Positions 48,266 through 62,055 of a stretch of 64,000 nucleotides of DNA are shown here, piece by piece. A program made the translations under genes and the position numbers. Below the pieces are notes generated by a model, which saw nothing but the letters and a program-made list of their open reading frames with translations, did no database searches and was not told the origin of the DNA. Location of the stretch: the NCBI RefSeq assembly GCF_963662255.1, contig NW_026912141.1:72001-136000 (forward strand), read 5' to 3'. Within the stretch, counting starts at the first letter, position 1. Each line of letters begins with the position of its first letter. This DNA comes from Cinclus cinclus. Its lineage: Eukaryota; Chordata; Aves; Passeriformes; Cinclidae.

Positions 48266-49644
48266 TGGAAGAAGCAGCCTGTGGCCACGGGCAGAGCTGG
48301 TCAACAGCTGCGCCTAACTTTCCCAAGCTGCGAGAGCATTCTCAGCCGAGTTCTGCTTTGACAGAGCTATTGCTGAACTTTTGCAGTCCCGGAGGCTGCT
48401 GAAACCAAGGCTGTGTTCTGCCTCTTCATTCTTGCCTTCCTGTGCTCCAGCGAGAAGTGAAGCTCTGGCACGGCATTCAGCTTTGCCGCCTCTCTGCACG
48501 GAAAGCACTAGACAGAACTAGTGTGCTTCGTGCATGCTCTCTCCTCGCTTTTATGGTCACTGCTCTGCTTTTTGCTTGGCAGCGTTCCAAGGGTCCACGG
48601 CATACCTCTTGCACAGCGAGAGGTGGCCGGCGAGGAATACTTGCTGGCTTAAGTCGTTCCATGCTCAAGGCATTCATCAGAGCAGCACAATGCGGGAAAA
48701 GAGGGGGGAACATTGCAGGACAAATTTCTATGCTGGATCATGATTGTCTGCGAGACAGCTCTCCGCAGCGCGAGTATTTGGCCAGGCTGAAATCAGCGCC
48801 ACGGGAAGCCAATCTGACAAGCGGAGTGCAACGAGCGCGGCGATATGGGGCCACTTGGCAGGTGGCCGAAGAAAGACGGCTGCCCCGCGAATGTGGTGCC
48901 AGAAGGCAAGTTTCAGCAGGGCGTTCCGGGCGAGCTTAATGTGTAGCCGCAGTTGTTCTAGGCGAGATTGTAGCCGAGAAGCTTTCCGTCTCCATTCACG
49001 AGACAAGAAAAGCAGAAAGCAATGGTCTAGAGGGTTGAGAAGAAAAGTGCTCGTAGCGAGCTCGTTGCGGCAGAAGCGAAAGCCAGGAGCAGCGTGCTCG
49101 CTGCGAGAAGTAGACGGCGCTTCGCCTCCTTGGGAAGGAAATCGCGTCTGGGCACGAACGGCAGCCAGCGAAGCTTCAGAACAGCAGGCTGTTCTGCTCA
49201 GCGTACGAGCCTGAAGTGAGTGGCAAGGGCTAAGGGGACAGTTCCAAGGCATCTAGCTTTCCTGCTAGCAATGCCATTTCTACCCTGCTGTGGAAAACAT
49301 TGTCCTTTGCCCTTCTGCTCCGAGAGGCAGAGAGCACCTCGGCAGACGCAGTGCAGAGGGAAAGGACACAGTATCCGAGGGAGCGTGGCGCCGCTTAGGC
49401 GGGCAAAGCAGAAAGGTGCCGCCCGGCACTGGCTTTGACTCCCTGAGCTTCCTTGCTAGGACAGCAGCTGCCGAAAGCTGGCAACTAGGCTGCCAGAGTG
49501 CAGAATGTAGGCGGTCTGGCACGCCTGCTTGCCGAAAGCCAGGATCAGCGAGACAGCGTGCTAGGCTCTGTTTCACAGCACCTTGGAGAACACGCCCTTG
49601 AAGAATGCCGTCTCTGTTCCGCAAAAGCTCTGCCACAGTGAAGG
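48266..49644 (+). repeat. Unit 36, type TGATACGT
   Basis: Same type as units 42, 44 and 46. The pair 36-37 alternates like 42-43, 44-45 and 46-47 at phases 328, 753 and 934. Confidence 0.96.
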
Positions 49645-51023
49645 TGGAAGAAGCAGCCTGTGGCCACGGGCAGAGCTGGTCAACAGCTGCGCCTAACTTT
49701 CCCAAGCTGCGAGAGCATTCTCAGCCGAGTTCTGCTTTGACAGAGCTATTGCTGAACTTTTGCAGCCCCGGAGGCTGCTGAAACCAAGGCTGTGTTCTGC
49801 CTCTTCATTCTTGCCTTCCTGTGCTCCAGCGAGAAGTGAAGCTCTGGCACGGCATTCAGCTTTGCCGCCTCTCTGCACGGAAAGCACTAGACAGAACTAG
49901 TGTGCTTCGTGCATGCTCTCTCCTCGCTTTTATGGTCACTGCTCTGCTTTTTGCTTGGCAGCGTTCCAAGGCTCCACGGCATACCTCTTGCACAGCGAGA
50001 GGTGGCCGGCGAGGAATACTTGCTGGCTTAAGTCGTTCCATGCTCAAGGCATTCATCAGAGCAGCACAATGCGGGAAAAGAGGGGGGAACATTGCAGGAC
50101 AAATTTCTATGCTGGATCATGATTGTCTGCGAGACAGCTCTCCGCAGCGCGAGTATTTGGCCAGGCTGAAATCAGCGCCACGGGAAGCCAATCTGACAAG
50201 CGGAGTGCAACGAGCGCGGCGATATGGGGCCACTTGGCAGGTGGCCGAAGAAAGACGGCTGCCCCGCGAATGTGGTGCCAGAAGGCAAGTTTCAGCAGGG
50301 CGTTCCGGGCGAGCTTAATGTGTAGCCGCAGCTGTTCTAGGCGAGATTGTAGCCGAGAAGCTTTCCGTCTCCATTCACGAGACAAGAAAAGCAGAACGCA
50401 ATGGTCTAGAGGGTTGAGAAGAAAAGTGCTCGTAGCGAGCTCGTTGCGGCAGAAGCGAAAGCCAGGAGCAGCGTGCTCGCTGCGAGAAGTAGACGGCGCT
50501 TCGCCTCCTTGGGAAGGAAATCGCGTCTGGGCACGAACGGCAGCCAGCGAAGCTTCAGAACAGCAGGCTGTTCTGCTTAGCGTACGAGCCTGAAGTGAGT
50601 GGCAAGGGCTAAGGGGACAGTTCCAAGGCATCTAGCTTTCCTGCTAGCAATGCCATTTCTACCCTGCTGTGGAAAACATTGTCCTTTGCCCTTCTGCTCC
50701 GAGAGGCAGAGAGCACCTCGGCAGACGCAGTGCAGAGGGAAAGGACACAGTATCCGAGGGAGCGTGGCGCCGCTTAGGCGGGCAAAGCAGAAAGGTGCCG
50801 CCCGGCACTGGCTTTGACTCCCTGAGCTTCCTTGCTAGGACAGCAGCTGCCGAAAGCTGGCAACTAGGCTGCCAGAGTGCAGAATGTAGGCGGTCTGGCA
50901 CGCCTGCTTGCCGAAAGCCAGGATCAGCGAGACAGCGTGCTAGGCTCTGTTTCACAGCACCTTGGAGAACACGCCCTTGAAGAATGCCCTCTCTGTTCCG
51001 CAAAAGCTCTGCCACAGTGAAGG
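49645..51023 (+). repeat. Unit 37, type CCACCTCT
   Basis: Same type as units 3 and 9. Confidence 0.96.
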
Positions 51024-52402
51024 TGGAAGAAGCAGCCTGTGGCCACGGGCAGAGCTGGTCAACAGCTGCGCCTAACTTTCCCAAGCTGCGAGAGCATTCT
51101 CAGCCGAGTTCTGCTTTGACAGAGCTATTGCTGAACTTTTGCAGCCCCGGAGGCTGCTGAAACCAAGGCTGTGTTCTGCCTCTTCATTCTTGCCTTCCTG
51201 TGCTCCAGCGAGAAGTGAAGCTCTGGCACGGCATTCAGCTTTGCCGCCTCTCTGCACGGAAAGCACTAGACAGAACTAGTGTGCTTCGTGCATGCTCTCT
51301 CCTCGCTTTTATGGTCACTGCTCTGCTTTTTGCTTGGCAGCGTTCCAAGGCTCCACGGCATACCTCTTGCACAGCGAGAGGTGGCCGGCGAGGAATACTT
51401 GCTGGCTTAAGTCGTTCCATGCTCAAGGCATTCATCAGAGCAGCACAATGCGGGAAAAGAGGGGGGAACATTGCAGGACAAATTTCTATGCTGGATCATG
51501 ATTGTCTGCGAGACAGCTCTCCGCAGCGCGAGTATTTGGCCAGGCTGAAATCAGCGCCACGGGAAGCCAATCTGACAAGCGGAGTGCAACGAGCGCGGCG
51601 ATATGGGGCCACTTGGCAGGTGGCCGAAGAAAGACGGCTGCCCCGCGAATGTGGTGCCAGAAGGCAAGTTTCAGCAGGGCGTTCCGGGCGAGCTTAATGT
51701 GTAGCCGCAGCTGTTCTAGGCGAGATTGTAGCCGAGAAGCTTTCCGTCTCCATTCACGAGACAAGAAAAGCAGAACGCAATGGTCTAGAGGGTTGAGAAG
51801 AAAAGTGCTCGTAGCGAGCTCGTTGCGGCAGAAGCGAAAGCCAGGAGCAGCGTGCTCGCTGCGAGAAGTAGACGGCGCTTCGCCTCCTTGGGAAGGAAAT
51901 CGCGTCTGGGCACGAACGGCAGCCAGCGAAGCTTCAGAACAGCAGGCTGTTCTGCTCAGCGTACGAGCCTGAAGTGAGTGGCAAGGGCTAAGGGGACAGT
52001 TCCAAGGCATCTAGCTTTCCTGCTAGCAATGCCATTTCTACCCTGCTGTGGAAAACATTGTCCTTTGCCCTTCTGCTCCGAGAGGCAGAGAGCACCTCGG
52101 CAGACGCAGTGCAGAGGGAAAGGACACAGTATCCGAGGGAGCGTGGCGCCGCTTAGGCGGGCAAAGCAGAAAGGTGCCGCCCGGCACTGGCTTTGACTCC
52201 CTGAGCTTCCTTGCTAGGACAGCAGCTGCCGAAAGCTGGCAACTAGGCTGCCAGAGTGCAGAATGTAGGCGGTCTGGCACGCCTGCTTGCCGAAAGCCAG
52301 GATCAGCGAGACAGCGTGCTAGGCTCTGTTTCACAGCACCTTGGAGAACACGCCCTTGAAGAATGCCGTCTCTGTTCCGCAAAAGCTCTGCCACAGTGAA
52401 GG
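51024..52402 (+). repeat. Unit 38, type CCACCCGT
   Basis: Same type as unit 40. No private change noticed. Confidence 0.95.
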
Positions 52403-53781
52403 TGGAAGAAGCAGCCTGTGGCCACGGGCAGAGCTGGTCAACAGCTGCGCCTAACTTTCCCAAGCTGCGAGAGCATTCTCAGCCGAGTTCTGCTTTGACA
52501 GAGCTATTGCTGAACTTTTGCAGTCCCGGAGGCTGCTGAAACCAAGGCTGTGTTCTGCCTCTTCATTCTTGCCTTCCTGTGCTCCAGCGAGAAGTGAAGC
52601 TCTGGCACGGCATTCAGCTTTGCCGCCTCTCTGCACGGAAAGCACTAGACAGAACTAGTGTGCTTCGTGCATGCTCTCTCCTCGCTTTTATGGTCACTGC
52701 TCTGCTTTTTGCTTGGCAGCGTTCCAAGGCTCCACGGCATACCTCTTGCACAGCGAGAGGTGGCCGGCGAGGAATACTTGCTGGCTTAAGTCGTTCCATG
52801 CTCAAGGCATTCATCAGAGCAGCACAATGCGGGAAAAGAGGGGGGAACATTGCAGGACAAATTTCTATGCTGGATCATGATTGTCTGCGAGACAGCTCTC
52901 CGCAGCGCGAGTATTTGGCCAGGCTGAAATCAGCGCCACGGGAAGCCAATCTGACAAGCGGAGTGCAACGAGCGCGGCGATATGGGGCCACTTGGCAGGT
53001 GGCCGAAGAAAGACGGCTGCCCCGCGAATGTGGTGCCAGAAGGCAAGTTTCAGCAGGGCGTTCCGGGCGAGCTTAATGTGTAGCCGCAGCTGTTCTAGGC
53101 GAGATTGTAGCCGAGAAGCTTTCCGTCTCCATTCACGAGACAAGAAAAGCAGAACGCAATGGTCTAGAGGGTTGAGAAGAAAAGTGCTCGTAGCGAGCTC
53201 GTTGCGGCAGAAGCGAAAGCCAGGAGCAGCGTGCTCGCTGCGAGAAGTAGACGGCGCTTCGCCTCCTTGGGAAGGAAATCGCGTCTGGGCACGAACGGCA
53301 GCCAGCGAAGCTTCAGAACAGCAGGCTGTTCTGCTCAGCGTACGAGCCTGAAGTGAGTGGCAAGGGCTAAGGGGACAGTTCCAAGGCATCTAGCTTTCCT
53401 GCTAGCAATGCCATTTCTACCCTGCTGTGGAAAACATTGTCCTTTGCCCTTCTGCTCCGAGAGGCAGAGAGCACCTCGGCAGACGCAGTGCAGAGGGAAA
53501 GGACACAGTATCCGAGGGAGCGTGGCGCCGCTTAGGCGGGCAAAGCAGAAAGGTGCCGCCCGGCACTGGCTTTGACTCCCTGAGCTTCCTTGCTAGGACA
53601 GCAGATGCCGAAAGCTGGCAACTAGGCTGCCAGAGTGCAGAATGTAGGCGGTCTGGCACGCCTGCTTGCCGAAGGCCAGGATCAGCGAGACAGCGTGCTA
53701 GGCTCTGTTTCACAGCACCTTGGAGAACACGCCCTTGAAGAATGCCGTCTCTGCTCCGCAAAAGCTCTGCCACAGTGAAGG
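52403..53781 (+). repeat. Unit 39, type TCACCCGC with A1203/G1272
   Basis: Two private changes (53605 and 53674). The second falls in the internal 17-bp repeat at phases 1269-1285. Confidence 0.96.
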
Positions 53782-55160
53782 TGGAAGAAGCAGCCTGTGG
53801 CCACGGGCAGAGCTGGTCAACAGCTGCGCCTAACTTTCCCAAGCTGCGAGAGCATTCTCAGCCGAGTTCTGCTTTGACAGAGCTATTGCTGAACTTTTGC
53901 AGCCCCGGAGGCTGCTGAAACCAAGGCTGTGTTCTGCCTCTTCATTCTTGCCTTCCTGTGCTCCAGCGAGAAGTGAAGCTCTGGCACGGCATTCAGCTTT
54001 GCCGCCTCTCTGCACGGAAAGCACTAGACAGAACTAGTGTGCTTCGTGCATGCTCTCTCCTCGCTTTTATGGTCACTGCTCTGCTTTTTGCTTGGCAGCG
54101 TTCCAAGGCTCCACGGCATACCTCTTGCACAGCGAGAGGTGGCCGGCGAGGAATACTTGCTGGCTTAAGTCGTTCCATGCTCAAGGCATTCATCAGAGCA
54201 GCACAATGCGGGAAAAGAGGGGGGAACATTGCAGGACAAATTTCTATGCTGGATCATGATTGTCTGCGAGACAGCTCTCCGCAGCGCGAGTATTTGGCCA
54301 GGCTGAAATCAGCGCCACGGGAAGCCAATCTGACAAGCGGAGTGCAACGAGCGCGGCGATATGGGGCCACTTGGCAGGTGGCCGAAGAAAGACGGCTGCC
54401 CCGCGAATGTGGTGCCAGAAGGCAAGTTTCAGCAGGGCGTTCCGGGCGAGCTTAATGTGTAGCCGCAGCTGTTCTAGGCGAGATTGTAGCCGAGAAGCTT
54501 TCCGTCTCCATTCACGAGACAAGAAAAGCAGAACGCAATGGTCTAGAGGGTTGAGAAGAAAAGTGCTCGTAGCGAGCTCGTTGCGGCAGAAGCGAAAGCC
54601 AGGAGCAGCGTGCTCGCTGCGAGAAGTAGACGGCGCTTCGCCTCCTTGGGAAGGAAATCGCGTCTGGGCACGAACGGCAGCCAGCGAAGCTTCAGAACAG
54701 CAGGCTGTTCTGCTCAGCGTACGAGCCTGAAGTGAGTGGCAAGGGCTAAGGGGACAGTTCCAAGGCATCTAGCTTTCCTGCTAGCAATGCCATTTCTACC
54801 CTGCTGTGGAAAACATTGTCCTTTGCCCTTCTGCTCCGAGAGGCAGAGAGCACCTCGGCAGACGCAGTGCAGAGGGAAAGGACACAGTATCCGAGGGAGC
54901 GTGGCGCCGCTTAGGCGGGCAAAGCAGAAAGGTGCCGCCCGGCACTGGCTTTGACTCCCTGAGCTTCCTTGCTAGGACAGCAGCTGCCGAAAGCTGGCAA
55001 CTAGGCTGCCAGAGTGCAGAATGTAGGCGGTCTGGCACGCCTGCTTGCCGAAAGCCAGGATCAGCGAGACAGCGTGCTAGGCTCTGTTTCACAGCACCTT
55101 GGAGAACACGCCCTTGAAGAATGCCGTCTCTGTTCCGCAAAAGCTCTGCCACAGTGAAGG
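53782..55160 (+). repeat. Unit 40, type CCACCCGT
   Basis: Same type as unit 38. Confidence 0.95.
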
Positions 55161-56539
55161 TGGAAGAAGCAGACTGTGGCCACGGGCAGAGCTGGTCAAC
55201 AGCTGCGCCTAACTTTCCCAAGCTGCGAGAGCATTCTCAGCCGAGTTCTGCTTTGACAGAGCTATTGCTGAACTTTTGCAGCCCCGGAGGCTGCTGAAAC
55301 CAAGGCTGTGTTCTGCCTCTTCATTCTTGCCTTCCTGTGCTCCAGCGAGAAGTGAAGCTCTGGCACGGCATTCAGCTTTGCCGCCTCTCTGCACGGAAAG
55401 CACTAGACAGAACTAGTGTGCTTCGTGCATGCTCTCTCCTCGCTTTTATGGTCACTGCTCTGCTTTTTGCTTGGCAGCGTTCCAAGGCTCCACGGCATAC
55501 CTCTTGCACAGCGAGAGGTGGCCGGCGAGGAATACTTGCTGGCTTAAGTCGTTCCATGCTCAAGGCATTCATCAGAGCAGCACAATGCGGGAAAAGAGGG
55601 GGGAACATTGCAGGACAAATTTCTATGCTGGATCATGATTGTCTGCGAGACAGCTCTCCGCAGCGCGAGTATTTGGCCAGGCTGAAATCAGCGCCACGGG
55701 AAGCCAATCTGACAAGCGGAGTGCAACGAGCGCGGCGATATGGGGCCACTTGGCAGGTGGCCGAAGAAAGACGGCTGCCCCGCGAATGTGGTGCCAGAAG
55801 GCAAGTTTCAGCAGGGCGTTCCGGGCGAGCTTAATGTGTAGCCGCAGCTGTTCTAGGCGAGATTGTAGCCGAGAAGCTTTCCGTCTCCATTCACGAGACA
55901 AGAAAAGCAGAAAGCAATGGTCTAGAGGGTTGAGAAGAAAAGTGCTCGTAGCGAGCTCGTTGCGGCAGAAGCGAAAGCCAGGAGCAGCGTGCTCGCTGCG
56001 AGAAGTAGACGGCGCTTCGCCTCCTTGGGAAGGAAATGGCGTCTGGGCACGAACGGCAGCCAGCGAAGCTTCAGAACAGCAGGCTGTTCTGCTCAGCGTA
56101 CGAGCCTGAAGTGAGTGGCAAGGGCTAAGGGGACAGTTCCAAGGCATCTAGCTTTCCTGCTAGCAATGCCATTTCTACCCTGCTGTGGAAAACATTGTCC
56201 TTTGCCCTTCTGCTCCGAGAGGCAGAGAGCACCTCGGCAGACGCAGTGCAGAGGGAAAGGACACAGTATCCGAGGGAGCGTGGCGCCGCTTAGGCGGGCA
56301 AAGCAGAAAGGTGCCGCCCGGCACTGGCTTTGACTCCCTGAGCTTCCTTGCTAGGACAGCAGCTGCCGAAAGCTGGCAACTAGGCTGCCAGAGTGCAGAA
56401 TGTAGGCGGTCTGGCACGCCTGCTTGCCGAAAGCCAGGATCAGCGAGACAGCGTGCTAGGCTCTGTTTCACAGCACCTTGGAGAACACGCCCTTGAAGAA
56501 TGCCGTCTCTGCTCCGCAAAAGCTCTGCCACAGTGAAGG
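55161..56539 (+). repeat. Unit 41, type CCACACGC with A13/G878
   Basis: Private A13 (55173) lies beside the GTGGCCAC palindrome. G878 is shared with units 22 and 32. Confidence 0.96.
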
Positions 56540-57918
56540 TGGAAGAAGCAGCCTGTGGCCACGGGCAGAGCTGGTCAACAGCTGCGCCTAACTTTCCCAA
56601 GCTGCGAGAGCATTCTCAGCCGAGTTCTGCTTTGACAGAGCTATTGCTGAACTTTTGCAGTCCCGGAGGCTGCTGAAACCAAGGCTGTGTTCTGCCTCTT
56701 CATTCTTGCCTTCCTGTGCTCCAGCGAGAAGTGAAGCTCTGGCACGGCATTCAGCTTTGCCGCCTCTCTGCACGGAAAGCACTAGACAGAACTAGTGTGC
56801 TTCGTGCATGCTCTCTCCTCGCTTTTATGGTCACTGCTCTGCTTTTTGCTTGGCAGCGTTCCAAGGGTCCACGGCATACCTCTTGCACAGCGAGAGGTGG
56901 CCGGCGAGGAATACTTGCTGGCTTAAGTCGTTCCATGCTCAAGGCATTCATCAGAGCAGCACAATGCGGGAAAAGAGGGGGGAACATTGCAGGACAAATT
57001 TCTATGCTGGATCATGATTGTCTGCGAGACAGCTCTCCGCAGCGCGAGTATTTGGCCAGGCTGAAATCAGCGCCACGGGAAGCCAATCTGACAAGCGGAG
57101 TGCAACGAGCGCGGCGATATGGGGCCACTTGGCAGGTGGCCGAAGAAAGACGGCTGCCCCGCGAATGTGGTGCCAGAAGGCAAGTTTCAGCAGGGCGTTC
57201 CGGGCGAGCTTAATGTGTAGCCGCAGTTGTTCTAGGCGAGATTGTAGCCGAGAAGCTTTCCGTCTCCATTCACGAGACAAGAAAAGCAGAAAGCAATGGT
57301 CTAGAGGGTTGAGAAGAAAAGTGCTCGTAGCGAGCTCGTTGCGGCAGAAGCGAAAGCCAGGAGCAGCGTGCTCGCTGCGAGAAGTAGACGGCGCTTCGCC
57401 TCCTTGGGAAGGAAATCGCGTCTGGGCACGAACGGCAGCCAGCGAAGCTTCAGAACAGCAGGCTGTTCTGCTCAGCGTACGAGCCTGAAGTGAGTGGCAA
57501 GGGCTAAGGGGACAGTTCCAAGGCATCTAGCTTTCCTGCTAGCAATGCCATTTCTACCCTGCTGTGGAAAACATTGTCCTTTGCCCTTCTGCTCCGAGAG
57601 GCAGAGAGCACCTCGGCAGACGCAGTGCAGAGGGAAAGGACACAGTATCCGAGGGAGCGTGGCGCCGCTTAGGCGGGCAAAGCAGAAAGGTGCCGCCCGG
57701 CACTGGCTTTGACTCCCTGAGCTTCCTTGCTAGGACAGCAGCTGCCGAAAGCTGGCAACTAGGCTGCCAGAGTGCAGAATGTAGGCGGTCTGGCACGCCT
57801 GCTTGCCGAAAGCCAGGATCAGCGAGACAGCGTGCTAGGCTCTGTTTCACAGCACCTTGGAGAACACGCCCTTGAAGAATGCCGTCTCTGTTCCGCAAAA
57901 GCTCTGCCACAGTGAAGG
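56540..57918 (+). repeat. Unit 42, type TGATACGT
   Basis: First member of the terminal dimeric block. Confidence 0.96.
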
Positions 57919-59297
57919 TGGAAGAAGCAGCCTGTGGCCACGGGCAGAGCTGGTCAACAGCTGCGCCTAACTTTCCCAAGCTGCGAGAGCATTCTCAGCC
58001 GAGTTCTGCTTTGACAGAGCTATTGCTGAACTTTTGCAGTCCCGGAGGCTGCTGAAACCAAGGCTGTGTTCTGCCTCTTCATTCTTGCCTTCCTGTGCTC
58101 CAGCGAGAAGTGAAGCTCTGGCACGGCATTCAGCTTTGCCGCCTCTCTGCACGGAAAGCACTAGACAGAACTAGTGTGCTTCGTGCATGCTCTCTCCTCG
58201 CTTTTATGGTCACTGCTCTGCTTTTTGCTTGGCAGCGTTCCAAGGCTCCACGGCATACCTCTTGCACAGCGAGAGGTGGCCGGCGAGGAATACTTGCTGG
58301 CTTAAGTCGTTCCATGCTCAAGGCATTCATCAGAGCAGCACAATGCGGGAAAAGAGGGGGGAACATTGCAGGACAAATTTCTATGCTGGATCATGATTGT
58401 CTGCGAGACAGCTCTCCGCAGCGCGAGTATTTGGCCAGGCTGAAATCAGCGCCACGGGAAGCCAATCTGACAAGCGGAGTGCAACGAGCGCGGCGATATG
58501 GGGCCACTTGGCAGGTGGCCGAAGAAAGACGGCTGCCCCGCGAATGTGGTGCCAGAAGGCAAGTTTCAGCAGGGCGTTCCGGGCGAGCTTAATGTGTAGC
58601 CGCAGTTGTTCTAGGCGAGATTGTAGCCGAGAAGCTTTCCGTCTCCATTCACGAGACAAGAAAAGCAGAACGCAATGGTCTAGAGGGTTGAGAAGAAAAG
58701 TGCTCGTAGCGAGCTCGTTGCGGCAGAAGCGAAAGCCAGGAGCAGCGTGCTCGCTGCGAGAAGTAGACGGCGCTTCGCCTCCTTGGGAAGGAAATCGCGT
58801 CTGGGCACGAACGGCAGCCAGCGAAGCTTCAGAACAGCAGGCTGTTCTGCTTAGCGTACGAGCCTGAAGTGAGTGGCAAGGGCTAAGGGGACAGTTCCAA
58901 GGCATCTAGCTTTCCTGCTAGCAATGCCATTTCTACCCTGCTGTGGAAAACATTGTCCTTTGCCCTTCTGCTCCGAGAGGCAGAGAGCACCTCGGCAGAC
59001 GCAGTGCAGAGGGAAAGGACACAGTATCCGAGGGAGCGTGGCGCCGCTTAGGCGGGCAAAGCAGAAAGGTGCCGCCCGGCACTGGCTTTGACTCCCTGAG
59101 CTTCCTTGCTAGGACAGCAGCTGCCGAAAGCTGGCAACTAGGCTGCCAGAGTGCAGAATGTAGGCGGTCTGGCACGCCTGCTTGCCGAAAGCCAGGATCA
59201 GCGAGACAGCGTGCTAGGCTCTGTTTCACAGCACCTTGGAGAACACGCCCTTGAAGAATGCCGTCTCTGCTCCGCAAAAGCTCTGCCACAGTGAAGG
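57919..59297 (+). repeat. Unit 43, type TCATCTGC
   Basis: Second member of the first terminal dimer. T934. Confidence 0.96.
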
Positions 59298-60676
59298 TGG
59301 AAGAAGCAGCCTGTGGCCACGGGCAGAGCTGGTCAACAGCTGCGCCTAACTTTCCCAAGCTGCGAGAGCATTCTCAGCCGAGTTCTGCTTTGACAGAGCT
59401 ATTGCTGAACTTTTGCAGTCCCGGAGGCTGCTGAAACCAAGGCTGTGTTCTGCCTCTTCATTCTTGCCTTCCTGTGCTCCAGCGAGAAGTGAAGCTCTGG
59501 CACGGCATTCAGCTTTGCCGCCTCTCTGCACGGAAAGCACTAGACAGAACTAGTGTGCTTCGTGCATGCTCTCTCCTCGCTTTTATGGTCACTGCTCTGC
59601 TTTTTGCTTGGCAGCGTTCCAAGGGTCCACGGCATACCTCTTGCACAGCGAGAGGTGGCCGGCGAGGAATACTTGCTGGCTTAAGTCGTTCCATGCTCAA
59701 GGCATTCATCAGAGCAGCACAATGCGGGAAAAGAGGGGGGAACATTGCAGGACAAATTTCTATGCTGGATCATGATTGTCTGCGAGACAGCTCTCCGCAG
59801 CGCGAGTATTTGGCCAGGCTGAAATCAGCGCCACGGGAAGCCAATCTGACAAGCGGAGTGCAACGAGCGCGGCGATATGGGGCCACTTGGCAGGTGGCCG
59901 AAGAAAGACGGCTGCCCCGCGAATGTGGTGCCAGAAGGCAAGTTTCAGCAGGGCGTTCCGGGCGAGCTTAATGTGTAGCCGCAGTTGTTCTAGGCGAGAT
60001 TGTAGCCGAGAAGCTTTCCGTCTCCATTCACGAGACAAGAAAAGCAGAAAGCAATGGTCTAGAGGGTTGAGAAGAAAAGTGCTCGTAGCGAGCTCGTTGC
60101 GGCAGAAGCGAAAGCCAGGAGCAGCGTGCTCGCTGCGAGAAGTAGACGGCGCTTCGCCTCCTTGGGAAGGAAATCGCGTCTGGGCACGAACGGCAGCCAG
60201 CGAAGCTTCAGAACAGCAGGCTGTTCTGCTCAGCGTACGAGCCTGAAGTGAGTGGCAAGGGCTAAGGGGACAGTTCCAAGGCATCTAGCTTTCCTGCTAG
60301 CAATGCCATTTCTACCCTGCTGTGGAAAACATTGTCCTTTGCCCTTCTGCTCCGAGAGGCAGAGAGCACCTCGGCAGACGCAGTGCAGAGGGAAAGGACA
60401 CAGTATCCGAGGGAGCGTGGCGCCGCTTAGGCGGGCAAAGCAGAAAGGTGCCGCCCGGCACTGGCTTTGACTCCCTGAGCTTCCTTGCTAGGACAGCAGC
60501 TGCCGAAAGCTGGCAACTAGGCTGCCAGAGTGCAGAATGTAGGCGGTCTGGCACGCCTGCTTGCCGAAAGCCAGGATCAGCGAGACAGCGTGCTAGGCTC
60601 TGTTTCACAGCACCTTGGAGAACACGCCCTTGAAGAATGCCGTCTCTGTTCCGCAAAAGCTCTGCCACAGTGAAGG
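59298..60676 (+). repeat. Unit 44, type TGATACGT
   Basis: First member of the second terminal dimer; same type as units 42 and 46. Confidence 0.96.
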
Positions 60677-62055
60677 TGGAAGAAGCAGCCTGTGGCCACG
60701 GGCAGAGCTGGTCAACAGCTGCGCCTAACTTTCCCAAGCTGCGAGAGCATTCTCAGCCGAGTTCTGCTTTGACAGAGCTATTGCTGAACTTTTGCAGTCC
60801 CGGAGGCTGCTGAAACCAAGGCTGTGTTCTGCCTCTTCATTCTTGCCTTCCTGTGCTCCAGCGAGAAGTGAAGCTCTGGCACGGCATTCAGCTTTGCCGC
60901 CTCTCTGCACGGAAAGCACTAGACAGAACTAGTGTGCTTCGTGCATGCTCTCTCCTCGCTTTTATGGTCACTGCTCTGCTTTTTGCTTGGCAGCGTTCCA
61001 AGGCTCCACGGCATACCTCTTGCACAGCGAGAGGTGGCCGGCGAGGAATACTTGCTGGCTTAAGTCGTTCCATGCTCAAGGCATTCATCAGAGCAGCACA
61101 ATGCGGGAAAAGAGGGGGGAACATTGCAGGACAAATTTCTATGCTGGATCATGATTGTCTGCGAGACAGCTCTCCGCAGCGCGAGTATTTGGCCAGGCTG
61201 AAATCAGCGCCACGGGAAGCCAATCTGACAAGCGGAGTGCAACGAGCGCGGCGATATGGGGCCACTTGGCAGGTGGCCGAAGAAAGACGGCTGCCCCGCG
61301 AATGTGGTGCCAGAAGGCAAGTTTCAGCAGGGCGTTCCGGGCGAGCTTAATGTGTAGCCGCAGCTGTTCTAGGCGAGATTGTAGCCGAGAAGCTTTCCGT
61401 CTCCATTCACGAGACAAGAAAAGCAGAACGCAATGGTCTAGAGGGTTGAGAAGAAAAGTGCTCGTAGCGAGCTCGTTGCGGCAGAAGCGAAAGCCAGGAG
61501 CAGCGTGCTCGCTGCGAGAAGTAGACGGCGCTTCGCCTCCTTGGGAAGGAAATCGCGTCTGGGCACGAACGGCAGCCAGCGAAGCTTCAGAACAGCAGGC
61601 TGTTCTGCTTAGCGTACGAGCCTGAAGTGAGTGGCAAGGGCTAAGGGGACAGTTCCAAGGCATCTAGCTTTCCTGCTAGCAATGCCATTTCTACCCTGCT
61701 GTGGAAAACATTGTCCTTTGCCCTTCTGCTCCGAGAGGCAGAGAGCACCTCGGCAGACGCAGTGCAGAGGGAAAGGACACAGTATCCGAGGGAGCGTGGC
61801 GCCGCTTAGGCGGGCAAAGCAGAAAGGTGCCGCCCGGCACTGGCTTTGACTCCCTGAGCTTCCTTGCTAGGACAGCAGCTGCCGAAAGCTGGCAACTAGG
61901 CTGCCAGAGTGCAGAATGTAGGCGGTCTGGCACGCCTGCTTGCCGAAAGCCAGGATCAGCGAGACAGCGTGCTAGGCTCTGTTTCACAGCACCTTGGAGA
62001 ACACGCCCTTGAAGAATGCCGTCTCTGTTCCGCAAAAGCTCTGCCACAGTGAAGG
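60677..62055 (+). repeat. Unit 45, type TCACCTGT
   Basis: Second member of the second terminal dimer; same type as unit 33. Confidence 0.96.
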
